Assembly (NCBI GenBank): GCA_902547535.1
Contig: CACCOB010000002.1
Location: 124,001 to 188,000, forward strand
Source: an uncultured Pelagibacteraceae bacterium
Lineage (GTDB): Bacteria; Pseudomonadota; Alphaproteobacteria; Pelagibacterales; Pelagibacteraceae
Direction of reading: 5' to 3'
DNA length: 64,000 nt
The translations under genes were made by a program, and so were the position numbers. Under the pieces are notes generated by a model. It was not told the origin of the DNA. It did no database searches and worked only from the letters and a program-made list of their open reading frames with translations. Every line of letters begins with the position of its first letter. The first letter of the stretch is position 1. Shown piece by piece: positions 35,215 to 43,722 of the stretch.

Positions 35215-36077
35215 TAATTTACCTCCTCTTTCTTTTTATATAATATCATTATGACACCAAATATTATTACTATTCCTCCAATAAATAATTCACTTGTTGG
35301 TTTCTCACCTAATAAAAAAATTGCTGCAAGCAATCCAGTTGGTGGTATACCCATAGTCACTATGGGTAACACTTTATATAATGGATTATTTTTAAGAACA
35401 TAATAAAAGCAGCCATAAGTTATAGGTTGCATTATAAATCCAATGTAAAATGCTATTAACCAATGATTAAATTTAGCAGTTGATAGATATGATATGGTAT
35501 CACCTTCAATTACTGCAGAAATTAAAATTAAAGTGGGTCCAGAAAATAATGCAAGCCACGCAACTAAAGCTAAAGGATTAATTTCTTTACTCAAAGGTTT
35601 AACAACTACTTGGCCAAGTGCCCATATTGCTGAACCTAAAATCGTAAGAGTGATACCAAATATTTTTCCATCTAAATTAGGTGAGCCAGTTAAAATATAA
35701 ACTCCTACAAATGCAACTCCTATACCAATCAAAGCTCTTAAAGTTGGCTTCTCTTTCAACATGAAAAAAGCAAATATTACTCCAAATGGAACTTCTGTTT
35801 GTACTAATAATACCGCTGCAGATGCATCAATAAAATTTAAACCAGTATAGGTAATACTGTATTGCAAAGTGTTTGCTATAAACGAAGCGATAAAAATTTT
35901 TTTTAAGAAACCTTTTGGAATTGGAAACCACCAAATTAAAATAGAAGCAGCAAAAATAAATCTTAGTCCCATTAGAAGTATTGGAGGAAAAGACTCAAAA
36001 GCAGGTTTGGCAATTACAAAACCAAAACCTAAAAAGATAGGAACAAGTGATGCAACTAGAGTGTCTTTAAAATTCAT
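35214..36077 (-). CDS. EamA/DMT superfamily transporter
   Basis: A 287-residue membrane protein with two EamA repeats and about ten helices (for example FRFAASILIWWF-type and LLVQTEVPFGVIFAFFMLKE segments). It is the first gene of the minus-strand operon running to 29845 and overlaps the next gene by 1 bp. It is divergent from eutA with a 60 bp gap. Substrate unknown; uptake or efflux of a carboxylate or amino-acid-like compound would fit the downstream dehydrogenases. Confidence 0.87.
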   Translation of the reverse strand: MNFKDTLVASLVPIFLGFGFVIAKPAFESFPPILLMGLRFIFAASILIWWFPIPKGFLKKIFIASFIANTLQYSITYTGLNFIDASAAVLLVQTEVPFGVIFAFFMLKEKPTLRALIGIGVAFVGVYILTGSPNLDGKIFGITLTILGSAIWALGQVVVKPLSKEINPLALVAWLALFSGPTLILISAVIEGDTISYLSTAKFNHWLIAFYIGFIMQPITYGCFYYVLKNNPLYKVLPIVTMGIPPTGLLAAIFLLGEKPTSELFIGGIVIIFGVIMILYKKKEEVN

Positions 36078-36137
36078 TCAATTCATTTAATATTAATGAT
36101 TATTCAAGAACTTATGATATATTCACTTTTTTAAAAT

Positions 36138-36878
36138 ATGAATTCAACAAAAATAGAACCAAAATACATAAGTAAATCAAATCCACGAGTTGGCCTTATT
36201 GCTCTTGCAAGTGATTTTATGATTGAGAGAGATTTTATTAATGTAATAAAGGATAGAGAAATTGATTTTTTTGTTAATAGAATAGAGTGTTATAATCCTT
36301 TAACAAAAGAAAATCTCATTAAAATGTCAGATAAAGTAACCAGTGTAACAAAAGATATTTTGCCAGATCAAGATATTGATTGCGTAGTCTACGGATGCAC
36401 ATCTGGAACTATTGCAGCAGGTTATAACTCTATTAAGCAAAAGGTAAAAGCAGCAAAACCAATGGCTGAAGTTACAACGCCAAGTACAGCCGCAATAAAA
36501 GCATTAAAAAAGTTAAACATTAAAAAGCTTTCACTATTTACACCCTACAGCAAAAAACTTAATGATGAAGTTATGGGTTATTTTAAGTCAGAGGGATTTG
36601 AGATAACATCTAATTCATACTTTGATATAGAGGCAGATTACGACATAGGAAAAGTAGACCAAAATTATTTGTATGATGTCTTGTCTAAAATAGATTTAAA
36701 TGGAGCAGATGCATTATTCGTATCTTGTACAGCTCTTCCTGTATTGCCAATAATTGATAAACTTGAAAAAAAACTTAACACGATTGTTTTATCAAGTAAT
36801 CAGACATTAATTTGGGATACCCTAGTCCAAATAAATAAAAATAACCTTGTAGAAGGTTTTGGTAAATTATTTAGATAG
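36138..36878 (+). CDS. eutA: Asp/Glu racemase superfamily protein, EutA-like (ectoine utilisation)
   Basis: A 246-residue protein of the maleate isomerase/arylmalonate decarboxylase branch of the Asp/Glu racemase superfamily. Two catalytic-Cys motifs are visible: VYGCTSGT in the first half and VSCTALP in the second. The start RVGLIALASDFMIERDF and TTPSTAAIKAL resemble the ectoine utilisation protein EutA, whose exact reaction (probably racemisation of an ectoine intermediate) is not settled. It is followed after 6 bp by the doeA-like gene, which strengthens the assignment. Generic maleate isomerase is the alternative. Confidence 0.75.
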   Translation: MNSTKIEPKYISKSNPRVGLIALASDFMIERDFINVIKDREIDFFVNRIECYNPLTKENLIKMSDKVTSVTKDILPDQDIDCVVYGCTSGTIAAGYNSIKQKVKAAKPMAEVTTPSTAAIKALKKLNIKKLSLFTPYSKKLNDEVMGYFKSEGFEITSNSYFDIEADYDIGKVDQNYLYDVLSKIDLNGADALFVSCTALPVLPIIDKLEKKLNTIVLSSNQTLIWDTLVQINKNNLVEGFGKLFR

Positions 36879-36884
36879 AAATCC

Positions 36885-38054
36885 ATGTCATTTACTAAAG
36901 ACGAATATAAACAAAGATTAAAAAAAGTTCAGTCGATGATGCAGGATAAAGGAATTGAACTATTAATTTCTCACGACACAAATAACATGAATTATTTAAC
37001 TGGTTATGATGCATGGTCTTTTTATTATGCTCAGTGTGCAATTGTTCATGTTAACGCTGATGAACCTTTATGTTTTGTAAGAGCTCAAGATTCAGGAGGT
37101 GCGTATATAAAAACTTATCTGAAAGATGAAAATATAATTGTGTATGATGAAAATTATATTCATACATGGCCAAAACATCCTTATGATTATTTAGTTCAAA
37201 TTATAAAAGATAGAAATTGGGATAAACTTTCAATCGGAGTTGAAATGGATGCTCATTACTTCACCGCTTTTTGCTATGAAAAGATAAAACAAGGTTTACC
37301 AAATGCAAAAATTAAAGATTCAGAACGATTAGTTAATTGGGCAAGATTTGCAAAATCTGATGCAGAGATTAATTATATGAAAACTGCCGCACTAATTTCA
37401 GAAAAAGGAATGAGGACTGCAATGGAGGTAATAAAACCAGGAGTAAGACAATGCGATGCAGTAGGAGAAATACAAAAAACTTTATTTTATGGGACACCTG
37501 AGTTTGGTGGAGAGTATTCTAGTATTGCTACACTTTTACCAACAGGAAAAGGAACATCTGCCTCTCATTTAACAGCAACGCAGGACAAATTTGTTGAAGG
37601 TGAAGCAACAATTGTAGAGTTATCTGGTGTTTACAAAAGATATCATGCTCCAATGGCCAGAACAGTCTTACTTGGAAAACCCGATAAACTAAAAATTGAT
37701 ACGATGAAAAAGACTATTGAAGCACTAGAAGCTGGAATTGATGCTACAAAACCTGGGAATACAGCAAATGATGTAGCGCAAGCTTTTTGGGGTATTTTAG
37801 ATAAATATGGAATAGAGAAAAAATCAAGAACTGGTTATTCAATTGGAATAGGTTACCCACCAGATTGGGGTGAGCATACTCTTAACATATATAAAGGAGA
37901 AATGACTGAACTAGTACCGAATGCGTGTTTTCATATGATAGCTGTAATGCAATTTGGTGATTGGGGAGTTGAAGCATCTGAAGCTATAAGAGTTACAGAT
38001 AAAGGGTGTGAATTATTTTGTAATTTTTCAAAAGAGTTACATATTAAGAGCTAA
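36885..38054 (+). CDS. doeA: M24-family ectoine hydrolase-like protein
   Basis: A 389-residue creatinase/prolidase-fold (M24) protein that resembles ectoine hydrolase DoeA/EutD, which opens the ectoine ring to N-acetyl-diaminobutyrate. Supporting segments are MNYLTGYDAWSFYYAQC near residues 29-45, KRYHAPMARTV near 250, RTGYSIGIGYPPDWGEH and the late GDWGVEASE. The Asp and other metal ligands expected in M24 metallopeptidases are substituted (VELSGVYKRYHAP in place of the usual Asp-containing motif), as also in creatinase. A creatinase-like function is the main alternative. It is preceded by eutA and followed by a polyamine-class ABC transporter; no deacetylase doeB is in the window. Confidence 0.75.
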   Translation: MSFTKDEYKQRLKKVQSMMQDKGIELLISHDTNNMNYLTGYDAWSFYYAQCAIVHVNADEPLCFVRAQDSGGAYIKTYLKDENIIVYDENYIHTWPKHPYDYLVQIIKDRNWDKLSIGVEMDAHYFTAFCYEKIKQGLPNAKIKDSERLVNWARFAKSDAEINYMKTAALISEKGMRTAMEVIKPGVRQCDAVGEIQKTLFYGTPEFGGEYSSIATLLPTGKGTSASHLTATQDKFVEGEATIVELSGVYKRYHAPMARTVLLGKPDKLKIDTMKKTIEALEAGIDATKPGNTANDVAQAFWGILDKYGIEKKSRTGYSIGIGYPPDWGEHTLNIYKGEMTELVPNACFHMIAVMQFGDWGVEASEAIRVTDKGCELFCNFSKELHIKS

Positions 38055-38099
38055 TTAACTGTTGCAAATAACATAACTAAATGTTTTAAAAACCATCTT

Positions 38100-39185
38100 A
38101 TGCCAAAAAAAGCTGATTTCGTAAAATTTGATAAAGTAGACAAAAGTTATGACGGAAAAGTATTAGTAGTAAAAGATCTGAATTTAGATATTGAAGAAGG
38201 TGAGTTTGTAACAATGCTTGGACCTTCAGGTTCAGGAAAAACTACGTGTCTGATGATGCTTGCAGGTTTTGAAACTCCAACTAACGGAGAAATATTTTTA
38301 GATAACAATCCAATTTCTAATATTCCGCCACATAAAAGAGGGATTGGAATGGTATTTCAAAATTATGCTTTATTTCCTCACATGACAGTTTTTGAAAATT
38401 TAGCATTTCCATTAAAGGTTAGAAAAATGTCTCAAGAGGATATAGAAAAAAAAGTGGACAAAGCTTTAGCAATGGTTTCGCTTGGCGGATTTGCAAACAG
38501 AATGCCAGGTCAACTGTCAGGTGGCCAACAGCAAAGAGTGGCAGTTGCAAGAGCATTAGTTTTTGATCCATCTGTTGTATTAATGGATGAACCCTTAGGA
38601 GCCTTAGATAAAAATTTAAGAGAAAGTATGCAGTACGAAATTAAACACATTCATGAAAGTATTGGTGTGACGGTAGTTTATGTAACTCATGATCAAGGTG
38701 AGGCTTTAACGATGTCAAATAGAATTGCGGTATTCAATGATGGCAAAGTTCAACAACTATCAAGCCCTGATAAGTTATATGAAGAACCAGTTAACTCTTT
38801 TGTTGCAGAATTTATTGGCGAAAATAATACTTTTGGTGGAGAAGTTTCTGAAATTTCAAATGGAATATGTAAAGTTAAACTAGAAAAGGGTGAAATAATT
38901 GCTAATCCAATTTCAGTTAAATCTGTTGGAGAGAAAACTACAGTATCAATCAGACCCGAGAGAGCATTGATAAATCCTAAAGATAAAATGGATAATAATC
39001 AAAAAGGAAAAATTGAAGAGGTTATTTATCATGGGGATCATACTAGAGTAAGATTAAATTTACTTGGTAATTCAGAATTTATATTGAAAGTTCCAAACAG
39101 TTCTCAAAACTTAGATATAAAGCTTGGTAATGAAATTAATATTGGCTGGAACAGTCACGATGCTAGAGCTTTAGACCCAAAATAA
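38100..39185 (+). CDS. spermidine/putrescine-class ABC transporter ATPase
   Basis: A 361-residue PotA-like ATPase. Walker A GPSGSGKTT at 41-49, Q-loop FQNYALFPHM, signature LSGGQQQR at 139-146 and Walker B VLMDEP at 160-165 are intact. A C-terminal TOBE-type domain (from about residue 270, SIRPERALINP) is present. It is the first subunit gene of a four-gene transporter, 45 bp after doeA. The polyamine class also imports opines, amino-acid derivatives and phosphonates, so the real ligand may be the substrate of DoeA/EutA. Confidence 0.9.
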   Translation: MPKKADFVKFDKVDKSYDGKVLVVKDLNLDIEEGEFVTMLGPSGSGKTTCLMMLAGFETPTNGEIFLDNNPISNIPPHKRGIGMVFQNYALFPHMTVFENLAFPLKVRKMSQEDIEKKVDKALAMVSLGGFANRMPGQLSGGQQQRVAVARALVFDPSVVLMDEPLGALDKNLRESMQYEIKHIHESIGVTVVYVTHDQGEALTMSNRIAVFNDGKVQQLSSPDKLYEEPVNSFVAEFIGENNTFGGEVSEISNGICKVKLEKGEIIANPISVKSVGEKTTVSIRPERALINPKDKMDNNQKGKIEEVIYHGDHTRVRLNLLGNSEFILKVPNSSQNLDIKLGNEINIGWNSHDARALDPK

Positions 39186-39218
39186 GCGTAATTATTAGAT
39201 TTTCGCCAAAATCACCTG

Positions 39219-39247
39219 TTGACTCTTATATTCTATGTTGCTGTACT
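39219..39247 (+). promoter_or_regulatory. candidate promoter of the binding-protein gene at 39284
   Basis: TTGACT at 39219-39224 and TGTACT at 39242-39247 are separated by 17 bp in the 98 bp gap between the ATPase and binding-protein genes. The -35 match is good, the -10 match is fair. It would allow the binding protein to be transcribed apart from the upstream genes. Confidence 0.35.
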
Positions 39248-39274
39248 TCTTTTTTTATAAAAAAACGTTTAAAC

Positions 39275-39280
39275 GGAGGA
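39275..39280 (+). promoter_or_regulatory. Shine-Dalgarno of binding-protein gene
   Basis: GGAGGA lies 3 nt before the ATG at 39284 and is a strong ribosome-binding site. It overlaps the end of a 10-bp palindrome CGTTTAAACG (39266-39275), whose folding or occupancy could modulate translation or transcription. Confidence 0.7.
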
Positions 39281-39283
39281 TAA

Positions 39284-40402
39284 ATGAGAAAATTAAGTAA
39301 ATTATTACTTGCTTTAACATTTGCAGTTTCTGTATCTACATCCGCTTTTGCAGTAGTTGTTGCATCATGGGGTGGAGCATACACAGAAAGTCAAAAGTTA
39401 GGATATGGTGATCCAACATCTAAAGCATTAGGTGTACCGATTGAGTGGGTTGACTATTCAGGTGGACTTTCAGAAATTAAAGCGCAAATAGAGGCAGGAG
39501 CAATCACATGGGATATTATAGACGTATTCGCTTATGATACTATTAATGGTTGTGACGAAGGAATTTTTGTTGAATTTGATTTTGACAAGGATTTCCCGCC
39601 AGCACCAGATGGTACACCAGCTAGTGAAGACTTCTTTACTGATATGCCAAGTAAATGTGCAGTAGGAAATATCTTATATTCTTGGAACTATGCTTACAAC
39701 AGTGATTTATTAAAAAGCACACCCAAGACTTTAAAAGATTTCTTTAACACAAAAAGATTTCCTGGAAAAAGAGCTATTTACAAAAGTGCATTAACTAACT
39801 TAGAAATTGCATTAGCAGCAGATGGTGTAAAAATGGGTAAAGGTGGAGAATTTATCTACAAAAAATTAGAAGAACCAGGATATGTTGACAGAGCAATGAA
39901 CAAAATCAAAGCGCTTTGTGAGGATCCAAATGGCGGATGTGTATTTTGGTCAGCAGGAGCTCAACCACCAGAATTATTAATGAGTGGTGAAGTTGTAATG
40001 GCTACTGGTTGGAATGGAAGATTTTTCAATGCAGCAGTTGGAGAAGGTGCTCCAATAGTTCAAGTTTGGGACGGACAAGGTCTTGACTATGAATATTTTG
40101 CATTAGTAAAAGGTGGACCAAACCAAGAAGATGCTATGAAGGCTTTAGCAATGATGACAAGTACTGAGATGTTAGCAGGAAGTGCAAAATATATTGCTTA
40201 TGCTCCATGGAGAAAATCATCAATTGCAGTTATGCAAGCAGGAGAGCCTTGGTATAAAGATGGAAAAACTAATATGGTTCCACATATGCCAACAGCACCA
40301 GCTAACCTTAAAAGATACTTCTTAGTAGATGCTGAGTACTGGGCTGATAATGGTACAGAGCTTGGTGAAAAATGGGAAGCTATGAAAGCTAGTATTAAAT
40401 AA
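39284..40402 (+). CDS. spermidine/putrescine-class ABC transporter substrate-binding protein
   Basis: A 372-residue periplasmic protein. A signal peptide of about 23 residues ends in SAFA. The mature protein begins VVVASWGGAY, the typical start of PotD-like/opine-binding proteins, and contains EWVDYSGGLSEIKAQIEAGA and the Trp-rich C-terminal PWRKSS segment. It lacks the classic PotD polyamine-binding acidic pattern as far as I can judge, so a different cationic or zwitterionic ligand is possible. It is preceded by a strong Shine-Dalgarno and followed by a strong terminator, indicating high expression. Confidence 0.9.
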   Translation: MRKLSKLLLALTFAVSVSTSAFAVVVASWGGAYTESQKLGYGDPTSKALGVPIEWVDYSGGLSEIKAQIEAGAITWDIIDVFAYDTINGCDEGIFVEFDFDKDFPPAPDGTPASEDFFTDMPSKCAVGNILYSWNYAYNSDLLKSTPKTLKDFFNTKRFPGKRAIYKSALTNLEIALAADGVKMGKGGEFIYKKLEEPGYVDRAMNKIKALCEDPNGGCVFWSAGAQPPELLMSGEVVMATGWNGRFFNAAVGEGAPIVQVWDGQGLDYEYFALVKGGPNQEDAMKALAMMTSTEMLAGSAKYIAYAPWRKSSIAVMQAGEPWYKDGKTNMVPHMPTAPANLKRYFLVDAEYWADNGTELGEKWEAMKASIK

Positions 40403-40439
40403 TTAAAGTTTTAAACACTTTAATTTTATATTATAGTAA

Positions 40440-40469
40440 GGGCGGTCATATTGACCGCCCTTTTTTTTT
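40440..40469 (+). terminator. intra-operon rho-independent terminator abutting the next start codon
   Basis: A 9-bp perfect GC-rich stem (GGGCGGTCA at 40440-40448 with TGACCGCCC at 40452-40460), a 3-nt loop and nine T residues (40461-40469) directly precede the ATG of the permease gene at 40470. It should stop most transcripts after the binding-protein gene; read-through supplies the permeases. Confidence 0.92.
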
Positions 40470-41723
40470 ATGAGCTCAGAAACAGGAAAAATTTTAACAA
40501 CAGATGGAATTCCCCTAGAGGAAAGTCTAAAACAGTCAGAAAAGAAAAATAAAATTAAAGCTTTTTTACTAGTTGCACCATTATTATTATTTTTAATTAT
40601 TACATACATGATTCCAATTGGAGATATGTTCTCTAGAAGCATAGATGATAAGATGGTTACAAATATGCTTCCCAAAACCTATAAAGCAATGGAAAACTGG
40701 GATGGTAAAGAACTTCCACCAGAAGAAGTTTTTGAAGCATTTTATTTAGATTATAAAATTTTAGTTAAGAATAAAACTGCAGGAAAATTACAGACACAAT
40801 TAAATTATGAAAAAAATGGTTTTAAAAGTGTTTTAAAAAAACTTGCCAGAAAACAAAAGAAATTCGAGGAAGGAAACTACAAAGAACAAATAATGAAAGT
40901 TCACAAAAGATGGAGAAATGTTGAATATTGGAGAGCAATTAAAAGAAGAGCTCCATCTTATACATATTCAAAATATCTTAAGGGTATAGATATGTACTCA
41001 AATGAAGATGGAAAAATTGTTCAAGTATCTGAGGATAGACGAATTCACAGAATTTTATGGATTAGAACAGTGGAGGTTGCTTTCTTTGTAACTTTGTTTT
41101 GTTTTTTAATGGCTTATCCAATTGCACATTTATTGGCAACTCTACCCATGAAATATAGTAATTTGCTAATGATTTGTGTCTTATTGCCTTTTTGGACTTC
41201 TTTACTTGTAAGAACTGCTAGTTGGATGATTCTTTTACAACAACAGGGTATTGTTAATGACTTTTTTGTTTGGATAGGTCTCGTTGCAGACGATAACAGA
41301 CCAGAAATGATGTACAATAAAACTGGTACCTATGTAGCAATGACACAAATATTATTACCATTCATGGTGTTACCTTTGTACAGTGTTATGAAAACAATAT
41401 CACCTAGTCTGATGAGAGCTGGCAAATCTTTAGGAGCAACACCAGCTACTGCTTTTTTTAAAGTTTATTTTCCACTTACAATTCCAGGTATTGGGGCAGG
41501 TTGCTTATTAGTATTTATCCTTGCAATTGGGTATTACATAACCCCAGCCTTAGTAGGTGGAGCTTCCGGAACACTTATTAGTAACCAAATAGCATATCAC
41601 ATGAAGAGTACTTTAGATTGGAGTTTTGCATCTGCGATGGGTTTAATGCTTTTGACAGGAGTACTTGTAATCTATTGGATTTATAACAAACTTGTAGGAG
41701 TTGATAATATTAAACTAGGATAA
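40470..41723 (+). CDS. spermidine/putrescine-class ABC transporter permease (PotB-like, enlarged)
   Basis: A 417-residue permease. The first membrane helix (about 29-47) is followed by a hydrophilic, Lys-rich insert of roughly 140 residues before the second helix near 200, so it is larger than the usual 280-300 residue PotB. The C-terminal half has the binding-protein-dependent transport domain with the EAA loop near AGKSLGATPATAFFKVYFPL. The start codon follows immediately after a terminator T-run, with no Shine-Dalgarno; an in-frame stop just upstream (40452-40454) excludes an earlier start, and the next in-frame Met lies inside the first helix. Partner of the PotC-like permease. Confidence 0.88.
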   Translation: MSSETGKILTTDGIPLEESLKQSEKKNKIKAFLLVAPLLLFLIITYMIPIGDMFSRSIDDKMVTNMLPKTYKAMENWDGKELPPEEVFEAFYLDYKILVKNKTAGKLQTQLNYEKNGFKSVLKKLARKQKKFEEGNYKEQIMKVHKRWRNVEYWRAIKRRAPSYTYSKYLKGIDMYSNEDGKIVQVSEDRRIHRILWIRTVEVAFFVTLFCFLMAYPIAHLLATLPMKYSNLLMICVLLPFWTSLLVRTASWMILLQQQGIVNDFFVWIGLVADDNRPEMMYNKTGTYVAMTQILLPFMVLPLYSVMKTISPSLMRAGKSLGATPATAFFKVYFPLTIPGIGAGCLLVFILAIGYYITPALVGGASGTLISNQIAYHMKSTLDWSFASAMGLMLLTGVLVIYWIYNKLVGVDNIKLG

Positions 41724-41725
41724 TT

Positions 41726-42580
41726 ATGGCTTTACCGAAATATACAGAACCACATTATAGAATTTGGCATTATTTTTATCTTTTTGTTTGTGGATGTGTT
41801 TTCTTCTTTTTAATTGCACCTTTATTTGTAATTTTTCCATTATCATTTAATGCGGAGGAATTTTTAGTCTTTACAGATGGAATGAAGAGACTGGATCCAG
41901 ATGCTTTTTCATTAAGGTGGTATAATGATATGATTTATGGAACGAAAAATCCGTGGGGATTAGCAGCAAGAAATAGTTTTATAATTGCTATATTTGCAAC
42001 TTTAGGATCAATTATTTTGGGTACTCTTGCTGCATTGGGTTTAAGCAGCAGACATATGCCATATAAAGGTTTGATAATGGCAATTTTAATTTCTCCAATG
42101 ATAGTTCCACTGATTATTTCAGGTGTTGCAATATTCTTTTTTATGGCAAAAGTAGGTTTAGCAGCAACACACTTGGGTATTATATTAGCACACATTATTC
42201 TTGGAACTCCCTTTGTTGTAATAACAGTTACTGCAACATTATCAGGTTTTGATCATAGTATAACACGTGCAGCATCTAGTCTTGGAAGCAGTCCTTATAA
42301 TACATTTATGAAAATTACCTTACCATTAATATTACCAGGAGTAATTTCAGGTGGTTTATTTGCTTTTGTAACATCATTTGATGAGGTTGTAGTCGTATTA
42401 TTCTTAGCAGGCTTAGATAATACAACAATTCCAATTCAAATGTGGACAGGTCTTAGAGAGCAGCTTAGTCCTACAATTTTAGCTGTAGCAACTTGCTTAA
42501 TAGTTTTATCAGTATTAATTTTATTAACTGCTGAACTTTTGAGAAGAAGATCTGAGAGATTAAGAGGAATAAATAGATAA
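41726..42580 (+). CDS. spermidine/putrescine-class ABC transporter permease (PotC-like)
   Basis: A 284-residue permease with six helices and an EAA loop at AASSLGSSPYNTFMKITLPL. An extracytoplasmic loop after the first helix carries DPDAFSLRWYNDMI, common in PotC-like proteins. It starts 2 bp after the PotB-like gene and ends 1 bp from the convergent thiolase gene, with no visible terminator between them. Confidence 0.9.
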   Translation: MALPKYTEPHYRIWHYFYLFVCGCVFFFLIAPLFVIFPLSFNAEEFLVFTDGMKRLDPDAFSLRWYNDMIYGTKNPWGLAARNSFIIAIFATLGSIILGTLAALGLSSRHMPYKGLIMAILISPMIVPLIISGVAIFFFMAKVGLAATHLGIILAHIILGTPFVVITVTATLSGFDHSITRAASSLGSSPYNTFMKITLPLILPGVISGGLFAFVTSFDEVVVVLFLAGLDNTTIPIQMWTGLREQLSPTILAVATCLIVLSVLILLTAELLRRRSERLRGINR

Positions 42581-42581
42581 A

Positions 42582-43706
42582 TTAGTTTACAGACTCAATC
42601 ACTGTAGCAATTCCCATACCTAAACCAATACACTGAGTTGAAAGTGCATATTTTTTATTTTCTCTTTTTAGTAATTCAGCAGCTTTGCCCGTAATTCTTG
42701 CGCCTGTTGCTCCAAGAGGATGTCCAAGGGCAAGCGCTCCGCCATCTAAATTGACTTTATCTTTATCAATACCTAAATCTTTAATACATGCTAAGGATTG
42801 CGACGCAAAAGCCTCATTCAATTCAACAATATCAATTTTATCTGCTGTCAATTTAGCTCTTTCCAAAGCTTTTTTTGATGCTCCAATTGGACCTAATCCC
42901 ATATAGTCAGGGTCACACCCTTGCACTGCAGTAGATACAATTCTTCCCAAAATATTTAAATTATTTTCTTTTGCATAACTTTCTTCACAAATTAATGTTG
43001 CAGCTGCACCATCGGTTAAAGGTGACGAAGTGGCTGCTGTAACAGTACCATTTTCATCGAACGCGAGTTTTAATCCATCCAACTTTTCCATTGTGCTGCC
43101 TGGTCTAATATTTCCATCGGTATCACAATCTCCGATTGATACAATTTCGTTTTTAAAATTACCTTTTGTTTGTGCTTCATGTGCTTTTTGATGACTTGAG
43201 ATTGCAAATTCCTGTTGTTCATTTCTTGAAATATTATATTTTTTGGCAACATTTTCAGCAGTAGTTCCCATTGAAAAATATACATGAGGATTATCACTTT
43301 TACTTTCAGGATAAGGTATTGGATCAAAACCTGTGTTAACCCTAGTCATACTTTCAACTCCTCCACATATAAAAACTTTTCCTGCACCTAAAGAAATTTT
43401 ACCTGCAGCAATATGAATAGCTTCCATTGAGGAACCACACCATCTATCAACTGTCATTCCAGAAGTTTTAACATCCATATTAGTTAAAAATGTTGTTAAC
43501 TTTCCAATATTAAATGACTGCTCTCCAGTTTGAAATGCACAACCAACAACAATATCCTCAATATCCTCTTTTTTAACATTGGATTTAGCAACTAAATTTT
43601 TAATCACTTCCGCTAGTAAATTTACTGGCTTTGTATTTACGAGCGCACCTTTTCTCGCCATTGTGAAAGGCGATCTTGAGAAGCCAGCAATTACAGGTTT
43701 AAACAT
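42582..43706 (-). CDS. thiolase family protein (acetyl-CoA C-acyltransferase)
   Basis: A 374-residue thiolase. The nucleophilic Cys90 is in DRWCGSSM, the active-site His in GHPLGATG near 335, and the second Cys in STQCIGLGMG near the C-terminus. NEAFA is also present. It cleaves a 3-ketoacyl-CoA or condenses acetyl-CoA units. It is the last gene of the minus-strand operon that starts at 50064, 16 bp after the DmdA-like gene. The acetyl-CoA needed by the dehydrocarnitine cleavage enzyme and its acetoacetate product connect chemically to thiolase function, but a direct link is inference. Confidence 0.9.
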   Translation of the reverse strand: MFKPVIAGFSRSPFTMARKGALVNTKPVNLLAEVIKNLVAKSNVKKEDIEDIVVGCAFQTGEQSFNIGKLTTFLTNMDVKTSGMTVDRWCGSSMEAIHIAAGKISLGAGKVFICGGVESMTRVNTGFDPIPYPESKSDNPHVYFSMGTTAENVAKKYNISRNEQQEFAISSHQKAHEAQTKGNFKNEIVSIGDCDTDGNIRPGSTMEKLDGLKLAFDENGTVTAATSSPLTDGAAATLICEESYAKENNLNILGRIVSTAVQGCDPDYMGLGPIGASKKALERAKLTADKIDIVELNEAFASQSLACIKDLGIDKDKVNLDGGALALGHPLGATGARITGKAAELLKRENKKYALSTQCIGLGMGIATVIESVN

Positions 43707-43722
43707 ATCAATAAATATAAGG

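Noticed and set aside
34706..35254. Plus-strand 182-residue open frame
   Set aside because: Lies entirely opposite the well-supported beta-hydroxyacid dehydrogenase gene; its translation is low-complexity without any family motif.
39266..39275. Palindrome CGTTTAAACG as a transcription factor operator
   Set aside because: It is short and overlaps the Shine-Dalgarno; chance occurrence cannot be excluded, so it is only mentioned under the ribosome-binding site.
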